From JBFEYJ01 sp041563315 (lineage in GTDB: Bacteria > Pseudomonadota > Gammaproteobacteria > Thiohalomonadales > Thiohalomonadaceae), in contig JBFFNE010000087.1 of NCBI GenBank assembly GCA_041563315.1, positions 1 through 12,188 on the forward strand: a DNA stretch of 12,188 bases, in the 5' to 3' direction. Position 1 is the stretch's first letter. Every line of letters starts with the position of its first letter. Made by a program: the position numbers and the translations under genes. The notes beneath the pieces were generated by a model, which saw only the letters and a program-made list of their open reading frames with translations, made no database searches and was not told the DNA's origin. Below are positions 1 through 5,837 of the stretch, piece after piece.

Positions 1-537
1 GTCCTCCACGCAACTCCACGACCTGGCACTGTCAGGCAGCCGTTCCCCGTTAGCGCCAATCTTGACGTAGCCCGTCAAAGCCGGTTTCGCCTCGAACGGG
101 GAGTGGGGTTCGCCCTTGTCCTCTTCCAAATCGGCCTGGGGAAGCATTGATGAAGGTATTTCGGTGCTCACGGCAGGCACGCGGGTCTCCGCTTGCGGTT
201 CGTCAACATCCCGGCTCGGCCCCATCACCGGCTCAACCTCAGGCAGTGCCACCTGTTTCATTACCGCCTTTTCGCTCGATGCGATCTGCGGCGGGGCTTT
301 TTGCAAAACCGGCACTGGGAGAGTCGCTGGCTCTGGAGTGGCTTGCGGCAGTCGCTCTTGCGGTGCCTCCACGGACGGTGTCACCGCCACTTGTTTCGTC
401 CCATACCGCATAGAGAACAGGAGCCCCATCGCCAGCAGTAACAATAAAACCAGCATCAGGCCAGCCCATTTGAGCCTTCGGTCCTGCTTCGCAGGGTGCG
501 GATTTTCTGCTGCGCTTTTTGGATGGGTAATACTCAT
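1..537 (-). CDS. Membrane-anchored DUF1566-type protein, C-terminal part missing (runs off window)
   Basis: An uninterrupted minus-strand frame of 179 codons runs from an ATG at 537 to the first base of the window without a stop, so the 3' end lies outside. The start is supported by a GGAAG ribosome-binding motif (540-544) just upstream. Residues 1-23 are polar and basic. Residues about 24-41 form one hydrophobic segment (rich in Leu, Met, Val, Ala), probably a signal anchor that leaves the rest in the periplasm. Residues about 46-150 are a low-complexity Pro/Glu/Val linker. The last 24 visible residues (GYVKIGANGERLPDSA, then W-S-C-V-E-D) resemble the opening of DUF1566/Lcl-type domains, which typically continue into a TGL.W motif. 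That assignment comes from memory of the family and only the domain's beginning is visible. It follows ntrC in the same direction after a 222-base gap without a convincing terminator. Function unknown. Confidence 0.72.
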   Translation of the reverse strand, partial: MSITHPKSAAENPHPAKQDRRLKWAGLMLVLLLLLAMGLLFSMRYGTKQVAVTPSVEAPQERLPQATPEPATLPVPVLQKAPPQIASSEKAVMKQVALPEVEPVMGPSRDVDEPQAETRVPAVSTEIPSSMLPQADLEEDKGEPHSPFEAKPALTGYVKIGANGERLPDSARSWSCVED

Positions 538-759
538 TGCTTCCAACAGGTCGGGTTAATACATCATCCTGACTTTGTTGATGGATCCAGCAATATTTCT
601 GTGACGGAGGTCTCGGAAATTCCTTCTGCTGAATGCTAGTGACAAGCATGCAACATTCGAGTACCTACGTCCAGTATTACGTATGGTGCGGCGCTTCCTG
701 AGTCAGTGACCCTTCACAGCCTACCTTTGCAGGGTGTCGCTGGCCGGATTACTCGGTCT

Positions 760-2184
760 TCACAGCTCCCGGTCTTCCGCGGTTTCTGCCATGCCGAGTT
801 CCTTGATCTTGCGGGTAATCGTATTGCGCCCCCAACCCAATAGATGAGCCGCTTCCTGGCGATGACCACCGCTCTTCTTCAGCGCCACCTCGATCATCAG
901 GCGCTCAAATTGCGGTACGGCCTCATCCAGCACGCCATTCGCGCCGGTGTTCAGGCGCTGCTCTGCCCAGCGGCGCAGTGGTGTCAGCCAGTCACGGTCA
1001 TCGGTCTGCTCATCACTGGCCGTCTTGAGCTCGGGTGGCAGGTCCTCCAGATGGATCTCCTGACCCGGAGACATCACCGTGAGCCAGCGGCAGGTATTCT
1101 CCAGCTGGCGTACATTGCCCGGCCAGTCCAGACTGGAGAGATAGCGCTCAGTCGACTTGTCCAACCACTTCGGTTCTACCCCTATCTCCTCGCTAGCCTT
1201 TTGCAGAAAATGGCCGATTAACAGAGGAATATCCTCGTGGCGCTCGCGCAGAGAGGGGATATGAATACGAATGACATTGAGACGATGAAACAGGTCCTCA
1301 CGAAATTTTCCCTCCTTGACCCGCTGCTCAAGATTCTGATGGGTCGCGGCAATGACACGTACATCCACCTTTATCGGTGAACGACCGCCGACACGATAAA
1401 ACTGACCATCGGCTAGCACACGCAGCAGTCGGGTCTGCAATTCAGCCGGCATATCACCGATCTCATCCAGGAACAGCGTACCCCCATCGGCCTGCTCGAA
1501 GCGCCCCTCGCGCAAGGCCTGCGCTCCTGTGAAGGCACCCCGTTCGTGGCCAAAAAGTTCCGACTCCAGTAGGTCACGTGGTATGGCGGCAGTATTCAGG
1601 GCAATAAACGGTTTGTCCTTGCGTGGACTGTGTCGGTGCAGTGCATGGGCGACCAGCTCCTTACCGGTGCCCGACTCCCCATTGATCAATACCGTGATGT
1701 TGGAGGAGGAGAGCCGCCCGATGGCGCGGAAGACCTCCTGCATAGAGGGGGCCTCACCAATGATCTCCATATTTTGCCGGCGACTCTCCTCCACATCAGT
1801 CCGATGCTGCTCCTCGCGGTGTGAGAGGGCACGACGTACCAGCTCTACTGCCTCATCCACATCAAATGGTTTGGGCAGGTACTCGAACGCTCCCCCTTGA
1901 TAGGCCGAAACGGCGCTGTCCAGATCCGAGTGCGCCGTCATAATGATCACCGGCAACTCCGGTCGCTGTTCATTGATTCTGTCCAACAGCTCCAGGCCAC
2001 TCATTCCCGGCATGCGGATGTCTGTAATTAAGACATCAGGCTCCTCCCGCGCCAGCAGCGTCAGCGCCTTATCCGCTGTCTCGTAACTCTGCACCACCAT
2101 GCCATCCTGTTTCAGCGCTTTTTCCAGCACCCAGCGGATAGAACGATCATCATCAATAATCCAGATCTTGCTGCTTTTGGTCAT
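760..2184 (-). CDS. ntrC: Nitrogen regulation response regulator NtrC (GlnG), sigma-54 activator
   Basis: Full-length 474-residue NtrC, close to the usual ~470. The N-terminal receiver domain (about 5-118) has the acidic pocket D11-D13, the phosphoacceptor D55 in a TDIRMPGMSG context, T83 and K105. The central AAA+ domain (about 140-380) has Walker A GESGTGKE (169-176), the sigma-54 contact loop GAFTGA (216-221) and Walker B with D240-E241. A Fis-type helix-turn-helix lies at about 440-465. In the family, phosphorylation by NtrB drives oligomerisation at upstream enhancers and ATP-dependent opening of sigma-54 promoters at nitrogen-assimilation genes such as glnA. The start codon overlaps the ntrB stop by four bases (ATGA, 2181-2184), with an AGGA motif about 9 bases upstream, so the two are translationally coupled. 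All catalytic residues are intact. Operators matching its known site occur twice upstream of glnA and twice upstream of ntrB. Confidence 0.97.
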   Translation of the reverse strand: MTKSSKIWIIDDDRSIRWVLEKALKQDGMVVQSYETADKALTLLAREEPDVLITDIRMPGMSGLELLDRINEQRPELPVIIMTAHSDLDSAVSAYQGGAFEYLPKPFDVDEAVELVRRALSHREEQHRTDVEESRRQNMEIIGEAPSMQEVFRAIGRLSSSNITVLINGESGTGKELVAHALHRHSPRKDKPFIALNTAAIPRDLLESELFGHERGAFTGAQALREGRFEQADGGTLFLDEIGDMPAELQTRLLRVLADGQFYRVGGRSPIKVDVRVIAATHQNLEQRVKEGKFREDLFHRLNVIRIHIPSLRERHEDIPLLIGHFLQKASEEIGVEPKWLDKSTERYLSSLDWPGNVRQLENTCRWLTVMSPGQEIHLEDLPPELKTASDEQTDDRDWLTPLRRWAEQRLNTGANGVLDEAVPQFERLMIEVALKKSGGHRQEAAHLLGWGRNTITRKIKELGMAETAEDREL

Positions 2185-3284
2185 GATTGTAATTCCTGAC
2201 GCGATTCGCGCTCACTCTCAATTGGTAGCAATACGGTAAAGACGGTATGGCCGGGACGGCTCTCCCACTCAATCAGTCCATCATTCTGATTAATCAATGA
2301 CTGGGCGATCGGTAGACCGAGTCCTGTCCCATCTGCCCTGCCGGTCACCATGGGAAGAAACAGGCTTTCTCGCATATCAGCAGGTATACCGGGGCCGTTA
2401 TCGATCACATCGATCCGGGCAACCAACTTGTGCAGGGTATGACCAATGGTGTAGCGACGCAGGGTCCGGGTACGCATGATGATCTCTCCATGATCGGCCA
2501 CCGCCTGGGCGGCATTGCGAACCAGGTTCATGATCGCCTGGATCAGTTGATCGGGGTCGGCATTGATCTCTGGGATACTCGGGTCATAATCACGCTGTAT
2601 CTTCACCGTATCGTTCAGCTCTGCCGCCACGACCTGACGTACACGCTCCATTACTTCATGTATATTGAGTTGGCGTTTACGAGGCAGGGTGTTTGGCCCC
2701 AGCATCTGATTCATCAGCGCCTGCAGACGGTCCGCCTCGCTGATGATAATGTTGGTGTACTCCTTGAGCTCCTCATTATTCAGCTCCCGCTCTAGCAATT
2801 GAGCGGCGCCGCGCAATCCACCCAGAGGATTCTTGATCTCATGTGCCAGTCCGCGCACCAGAGCCCGGGTGGCATGGCTCTGTGCCAGCAGCCCCTCTTC
2901 GCGGGTGATGCGTAACTGGCGATCGACCTGCTTCATCTCAACCAACAGGGCTTCCTTGCTCTCGCTGTCGCTGTCGCTTAGCGGTATGGCGGTCAGGTCG
3001 ACCGTTACACGAGGCCGATATCCAAGGTTCAGCACCAGCTCCCGTTCTGTGATCGGTGTTCCGCTCACCAACACCTGCTTTAACGCCATGCTCAATTCAC
3101 GGTCGATCAAGACCTCCTGTGCCGGATGGCCGAGAAAACGCGAAGCACTGACGGCAAATAGCATCTCTGCTGCCGGGTTCATGAATTCCAGTCGCAAATC
3201 GTTATCCAGCAACAGCACCGCTGTATGAAGGTTCTCGATGATCCGCTTGTGCAGAGCGCTTTGGTTTTGGCTCATCATATCCAT
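2181..3284 (-). CDS. ntrB: Nitrogen regulation sensor histidine kinase NtrB (GlnL)
   Basis: A 367-residue soluble histidine kinase without transmembrane segments, as expected for NtrB, which in the family is controlled in the cytoplasm by PII. An N-terminal PAS-like domain (about 10-120) carries the typical NLHTAVLLLD and MNPAAEMLF stretches. The dimerisation/phosphoacceptor H-box is HEIKNPLGGLRGAAQLL with H148. The ATPase domain has N-box N257 (NLVRNAAQAV), G1 box D296-N-G-P-G and G2 box GTGLGL at 320-325. It phosphorylates and dephosphorylates NtrC, encoded by the overlapping next gene. The start is uncertain: ATGs occur at codons 1, 3 and 4, and only an A-rich purine stretch (AGAAAGAG) precedes them. 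That stretch is very close to the first ATG and better spaced for codon 3 or 4. The upstream 280 bases hold two NtrC-type operators, implying autoregulation. Confidence 0.96.
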   Translation of the reverse strand: MDMMSQNQSALHKRIIENLHTAVLLLDNDLRLEFMNPAAEMLFAVSASRFLGHPAQEVLIDRELSMALKQVLVSGTPITERELVLNLGYRPRVTVDLTAIPLSDSDSESKEALLVEMKQVDRQLRITREEGLLAQSHATRALVRGLAHEIKNPLGGLRGAAQLLERELNNEELKEYTNIIISEADRLQALMNQMLGPNTLPRKRQLNIHEVMERVRQVVAAELNDTVKIQRDYDPSIPEINADPDQLIQAIMNLVRNAAQAVADHGEIIMRTRTLRRYTIGHTLHKLVARIDVIDNGPGIPADMRESLFLPMVTGRADGTGLGLPIAQSLINQNDGLIEWESRPGHTVFTVLLPIESERESRQELQS

Positions 3285-3361
3285 ACACTCTTTCTAGCAA
3301 GATACACACCAATACAAATAGACACCTTGTTTCTCACATAACTTACTGATTTATAATGAAT

Positions 3362-3391
3362 ATTATAGTCAGCAATAAGGTGCTGGGCTAA
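3362..3391 (-). promoter_or_regulatory. Candidate sigma-70 promoter for ntrBC
   Basis: On the minus strand a perfect TATAAT -10 hexamer lies at 3362-3367. The -35 position is poor: TTAGCC at 3386-3391 with an 18-base spacer. The predicted start is near 3355, giving a leader of roughly 70 bases before ntrB. The nearest NtrC-type operator is centred about 62 bases upstream of that start. The weak -35 could mean a weak or activator-assisted basal promoter. This is a pattern match only, in an AT-rich stretch. Confidence 0.4.
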
Positions 3392-3408
3392 TCGTTGCTC
3401 GAGAGAAA

Positions 3409-3425
3409 TGCACCATTACGGTACA
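3409..3425. promoter_or_regulatory. NtrC-type operator, weaker site upstream of ntrB
   Basis: TGCACCATTACGGTACA compares with the idealised NtrC site TGCACCA-N3-TGGTGCA. The left arm matches all seven positions and the right arm five of seven. Its centre is 27 bases from the stronger neighbouring site, close to the spacing of paired NtrC enhancers. It lies 125 bases upstream of the ntrB start codon, so it probably serves autoregulation of ntrBC. Confidence 0.65.
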
Positions 3426-3436
3426 ACATAAAATAC

Positions 3437-3451
3437 GCACCAACATGGTGC
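3437..3451. promoter_or_regulatory. NtrC operator, strong palindromic site upstream of ntrB
   Basis: GCACCAACATGGTGC is a perfect 6-3-6 inverted repeat (GCACCA / TGGTGC). It matches the core of the enterobacterial NtrC binding sequence, with a further matching A on the right. It lies between the DUF4124 gene and ntrB, about 153 bases upstream of the ntrB start. NtrC is encoded in the operon directly downstream, so autogenous control is the natural reading. Whether it activates or represses cannot be told from sequence. Confidence 0.8.
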
Positions 3452-3566
3452 AATTAAAAGGGGGTATTTTTGAATTGTTTAGCGTGAACTTGTGCAAAAC
3501 CCCTGATTTGACGCCCCCCCTTGCAGGGACAGCGTGTGGATGCCTACCTTGCCAAAAAACAAGACA

Positions 3567-4157
3567 TCAATTGCCCGGTCTGCGCTGAGGATTCTGCACG
3601 GAGTGCTGTCGCATGATAAAAAATGTCGGGCCCGCCTCCATGATAACTGAACCTTCACTTTCGGTTATCACAGCAGAGAGGGTATGCGTACCGCGATAGA
3701 CCTCTGGTAGCGTATAGCTTGCGGAGGTACCTGTGGCAACCAGCTCCCCATCGAGTCGAATTTCTACCTTGTGGCCTTCGAAAAGGCCGGGTTGGAGTTG
3801 GAGAGATACGGTCATTCCGGTTTCATCGAACCAGACCGTTTCCCCATCCTGAGGTGAGCTGATAGTGAAGAGGGTGTAGCTTTCCTGCTGTTCCGCTGTG
3901 GCAGTAGCGGTACCATTGTCCTGGCTTGTACTGGGCGGACTGGCGACGGGAGGTAGGGAGGGTGCGGGGTAAGTAGGGATCTCTGGCAGTTGGATCGGTG
4001 CAGCGCCCTTTGTCGGCTCATCGGTGTACTCGACTGTGCCGTCAGGATGAACAATGCGATAACCCGTCTCCCCGATACACAACGAGGTCACGGCCAACAT
4101 TCCCACCAGGATTAAGCTCCGCATGAGCACAGCATAAACCAGCACAAGGAATGCCAC
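3567..4157 (-). CDS. DUF4124 domain exported protein between glnA and ntrB
   Basis: A protein of 196 residues from the ATG at 4157. An alternative ATG at codon 12 (4124) gives a more typical signal peptide, MRSLILVGMLAVTSLCIG. Neither start has a clear ribosome-binding site. After the signal comes a DUF4124 motif (YRIVHPDGTVEYTDEP, about 33-48), then a Pro/Ser/Thr-rich linker (about 55-90). The C-terminal beta-rich domain (about 95-185) has the family-typical ISSPQDGETVW, LDGELVATG and YRGTHTLSAV stretches, resembling an immunoglobulin-like fold. No lipobox is evident, so it is probably periplasmic and soluble. In many gammaproteobacteria a DUF4124 gene sits between glnA and ntrBC, as here, but its biochemical role is not known to me. 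It begins just beyond the glnA terminator, so expression would need readthrough or its own unrecognised promoter. Confidence 0.85.
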   Translation of the reverse strand: MAFLVLVYAVLMRSLILVGMLAVTSLCIGETGYRIVHPDGTVEYTDEPTKGAAPIQLPEIPTYPAPSLPPVASPPSTSQDNGTATATAEQQESYTLFTISSPQDGETVWFDETGMTVSLQLQPGLFEGHKVEIRLDGELVATGTSASYTLPEVYRGTHTLSAVITESEGSVIMEAGPTFFIMRQHSVQNPQRRPGN

Positions 4158-4168
4158 AACGCAGGCAT

Positions 4169-4197
4169 AAAAAACGCCCCCTGTTGGGAGCGTTTTT
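4169..4197 (-). terminator. Rho-independent terminator of glnA (bidirectional symmetry)
   Basis: On the minus strand an AAAAACGC arm pairs with GCGTTTTT, followed inward by one U-G wobble and three C-G pairs. This makes a stem of about 12 base pairs closed by an AACA tetraloop. A run of six T follows on the minus strand (A4169-A4174 on the plus strand). It lies 20 bases past the glnA stop and 11 bases before the first possible start of the DUF4124 gene. The A-tract/T-tract symmetry could also stop rightward transcription. Confidence 0.9.
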
Positions 4198-4217
4198 AAT
4201 TTGCTGCGTGTTTGCGA

Positions 4218-5627
4218 TCAGCAGCTGTAGTACAGGTCGAACTCTACCGGATGAGTGGACATGCGCAGGCGGGTTACCTCGTCCATCTTCAGGTTGATGA
4301 AGGCATCAATCATGTCGTCGGTAAAGACGCCGCCCTGGGTCAAAAAGTCACGATCTGCGTTAAGTGCCTCCAGAGCCTGATCGAAGCTGTGACAAACGGT
4401 CGGGATCTCTGCTGCCTCTTCCGCCGGCAAATCATACAAGTCCTTATCCATCGCTTCACCCGGATGAATCTTGTTCTGGATACCGTCCAGGCCAGCCATC
4501 ATCAAGGCAGCGAATGCCAGGTACGGATTAGCGGTCGGGTCGGGGAAACGGACCTCGATACGACGCCCCTTCGGATTGGTAACGTAGGGAATCCGGATGG
4601 AAGCGGAGCGGTTACGGGCGGAATAGGCCAGCATGACTGGGGCTTCGAATCCGGGCACCAGACGCTTGTATGAGTTGGTAGAAGCGTTAGCGAAGGCATT
4701 AATGGCTCGGGCGTGCTTGATAACACCACCAATGTAATAGAGCGCCGTCTCGGAAAGTCCGCCGTACTCGTTACCGGCAAACAGGTTTACGCCGTCCTTG
4801 GACAAGGACATGTGCACATGCATACCGGAACCGTTATCGCCCACCATCGGCTTGGGCATAAAGGTCGCGGTCTTGCCGTAGCTGTGAGCCACGTTGTGCA
4901 CACAGTACTTCAGTTTCTGTACCTCGTCTGCCTTAGCCGTCAGGGTATTAGCGCCTACACCAATCTCACACTGGCCGGCAGTAGCCACCTCGTGATGATG
5001 TACCTCAACTTCCAGGCCAATCTCTTCCATCGCCAAACACATGGCGGCACGGATGTCGTGCAGGGAGTCGACCGGAGGAACCGGGAAGTAGCCGCCCTTG
5101 ACGCCGGGACGGTGACCCATATTGCCATCGGCATAGACTTTCTCGGAGTTCCAGCCGGCCTCTTCGGAGTCGATTTTGACGAAACAGCCGGACATATCGG
5201 CACCCCAGCGGATGTCGTCGAAAATGAAGAATTCGGGTTCAGGACCGAATAATGCACTATCGGCAATACCGGTAGACTTCAGATACTCTTCGGCACGCTT
5301 GGCAACAGAGCGGGGGTCACGCTCGTAGCCCTGCATGGTAGACGGCTCGACGATGTCACATGTCAGTACAATCATCGGCTCATCAGAGAAAGGGTCGAGG
5401 TAGGCGGAGCTGGCATCTGGCAGCAGGATCATGTCGGACTCATTGATGCCCTTCCAACCCGAAATAGAGGAACCATCGAACATCTTTCCTTCGCTGAACA
5501 GATCCTCACCCACCACGTTAGACGGATAAGTGACATGCTGTTCCTTGCCTCGGGTGTCGGTGAAACGCAGATCGACAAACTTCGCTCCGCTATCCTTAAC
5601 CAGTTTTACTACATTTTCTGCAGACAT
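4218..5627 (-). CDS. glnA: Glutamine synthetase, type I (GSI-beta)
   Basis: A 469-residue dodecameric-type glutamine synthetase, which makes glutamine from glutamate, ammonia and ATP in the cytoplasm; the length equals that of the enterobacterial enzyme. Hallmarks include the beta-grasp N-domain with KMFDGSSISGW (48-58), the metal/glutamate site GPEPEFFIFD, the NGSGMHVHMSL ammonia/glutamate region, the ATP-loop KPMVGDNGSG and NPKGRRIEVRFPDPTANPY. The adenylylation tyrosine is present as Y398 in LYDLPAEE (397-404), so activity is probably tuned by the GlnE adenylyltransferase. The start at 5627 is supported by GGAGG at 5635-5639 with a 7-base spacer. Upstream lie a sigma-54 promoter and two NtrC enhancers, and downstream a strong terminator, so glnA can be transcribed as a single-gene unit under nitrogen control. 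No anomalies were seen. Confidence 0.99.
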   Translation of the reverse strand: MSAENVVKLVKDSGAKFVDLRFTDTRGKEQHVTYPSNVVGEDLFSEGKMFDGSSISGWKGINESDMILLPDASSAYLDPFSDEPMIVLTCDIVEPSTMQGYERDPRSVAKRAEEYLKSTGIADSALFGPEPEFFIFDDIRWGADMSGCFVKIDSEEAGWNSEKVYADGNMGHRPGVKGGYFPVPPVDSLHDIRAAMCLAMEEIGLEVEVHHHEVATAGQCEIGVGANTLTAKADEVQKLKYCVHNVAHSYGKTATFMPKPMVGDNGSGMHVHMSLSKDGVNLFAGNEYGGLSETALYYIGGVIKHARAINAFANASTNSYKRLVPGFEAPVMLAYSARNRSASIRIPYVTNPKGRRIEVRFPDPTANPYLAFAALMMAGLDGIQNKIHPGEAMDKDLYDLPAEEAAEIPTVCHSFDQALEALNADRDFLTQGGVFTDDMIDAFINLKMDEVTRLRMSTHPVEFDLYYSC

Positions 5628-5671
5628 TCAGTGGCCTCCAAAGTGATTTGTTATTTGTTCAAAACAGATTA

Positions 5672-5685
5672 CCCCTTTTTTGGGG
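5672..5685 (-). other. Small GC-clamped hairpin in the predicted glnA leader
   Basis: CCCC-TTTTTT-GGGG on the plus strand. In the leader RNA this reads CCCC, six A, GGGG: a 4-base-pair stem with a 6-base loop, lying between the predicted sigma-54 start (about 5701) and the ribosome-binding site. There is no T-run after it in the direction of transcription, so it is not a terminator. It may be a stability element or chance. Confidence 0.35.
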
Positions 5686-5710
5686 CATGATAATTCCTTA
5701 CCTAAGTCAC

Positions 5711-5728
5711 CAGCATGAAACATGCCAG
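5711..5728 (-). promoter_or_regulatory. Sigma-54 promoter of glnA (glnAp2-like)
   Basis: On the minus strand the sequence reads CTGGCATGTTTCATGCTG. The invariant GG (5725-5726) and GC (5713-5714) are separated by exactly 10 bases. Ten of the twelve conserved positions of TGGCACG-N4-TTGCW match. The predicted start is near 5701, giving a leader of about 74 bases. The two NtrC sites are centred about 98 and 128 bases upstream of this start. That resembles E. coli glnAp2, where the sites are at about -108 and -140. Confidence 0.8.
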
Positions 5729-5790
5729 ACACATAACGTTCTAATAAATATGGCTTCTTCTTTTCTACCACGTTAAATATAAGGCTTACA

Positions 5791-5807
5791 TGCATCACAA
5801 TAGTGCA
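5791..5807. promoter_or_regulatory. NtrC enhancer 1 of glnA
   Basis: TGCATCACAATAGTGCA matches TGCACCA-N3-TGGTGCA with one mismatch in each 7-base arm. Centred at 5799, about 98 bases upstream of the predicted sigma-54 start, and 30 bases from the second site. The helical phasing suits cooperative binding of NtrC dimers. Confidence 0.78.
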
Positions 5808-5820
5808 TTATTGAGATGTT

Positions 5821-5837
5821 CGCACCACTATCGTGCA
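5821..5837. promoter_or_regulatory. NtrC enhancer 2 of glnA, overlapping the end of the upstream gene
   Basis: CGCACCACTATCGTGCA matches the idealised NtrC site with one mismatch per 7-base arm. Centred at 5829, about 128 bases upstream of the predicted glnA start. Its right half covers the last codons and stop of the cation transporter gene (stop 5828-5830), so the same bases serve as coding sequence and operator. Confidence 0.75.

Noticed and set aside
116..649. Several plus-strand frames and one other minus-strand frame across the left end
   Set aside because: They overlap the DUF1566-type gene, which has a ribosome-binding site, a membrane anchor and domain similarity. The alternatives are low-complexity with no recognisable motif.
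3384..3399. Plus-strand sigma-54-like match TGGGCTAATCGTTGCT
   Set aside because: It has GG-N10-GC and TTGCT, but none of the other four conserved bases. It would transcribe antisense into the DUF4124 gene, with the NtrC sites just downstream of it. Probably chance, and a caution for the ntrB sigma-54 candidate.
3452..3480. AT-rich hairpin with arms CAATT/AATTG as a terminator for the DUF4124 gene
   Set aside because: The stem is short, interrupted and AT-only around a G-rich loop, and no proper T-run follows it.
4212..5252. Plus-strand frames opposite glnA (153 and 179 codons)
   Set aside because: Shadows of the strongly conserved glnA coding strand.
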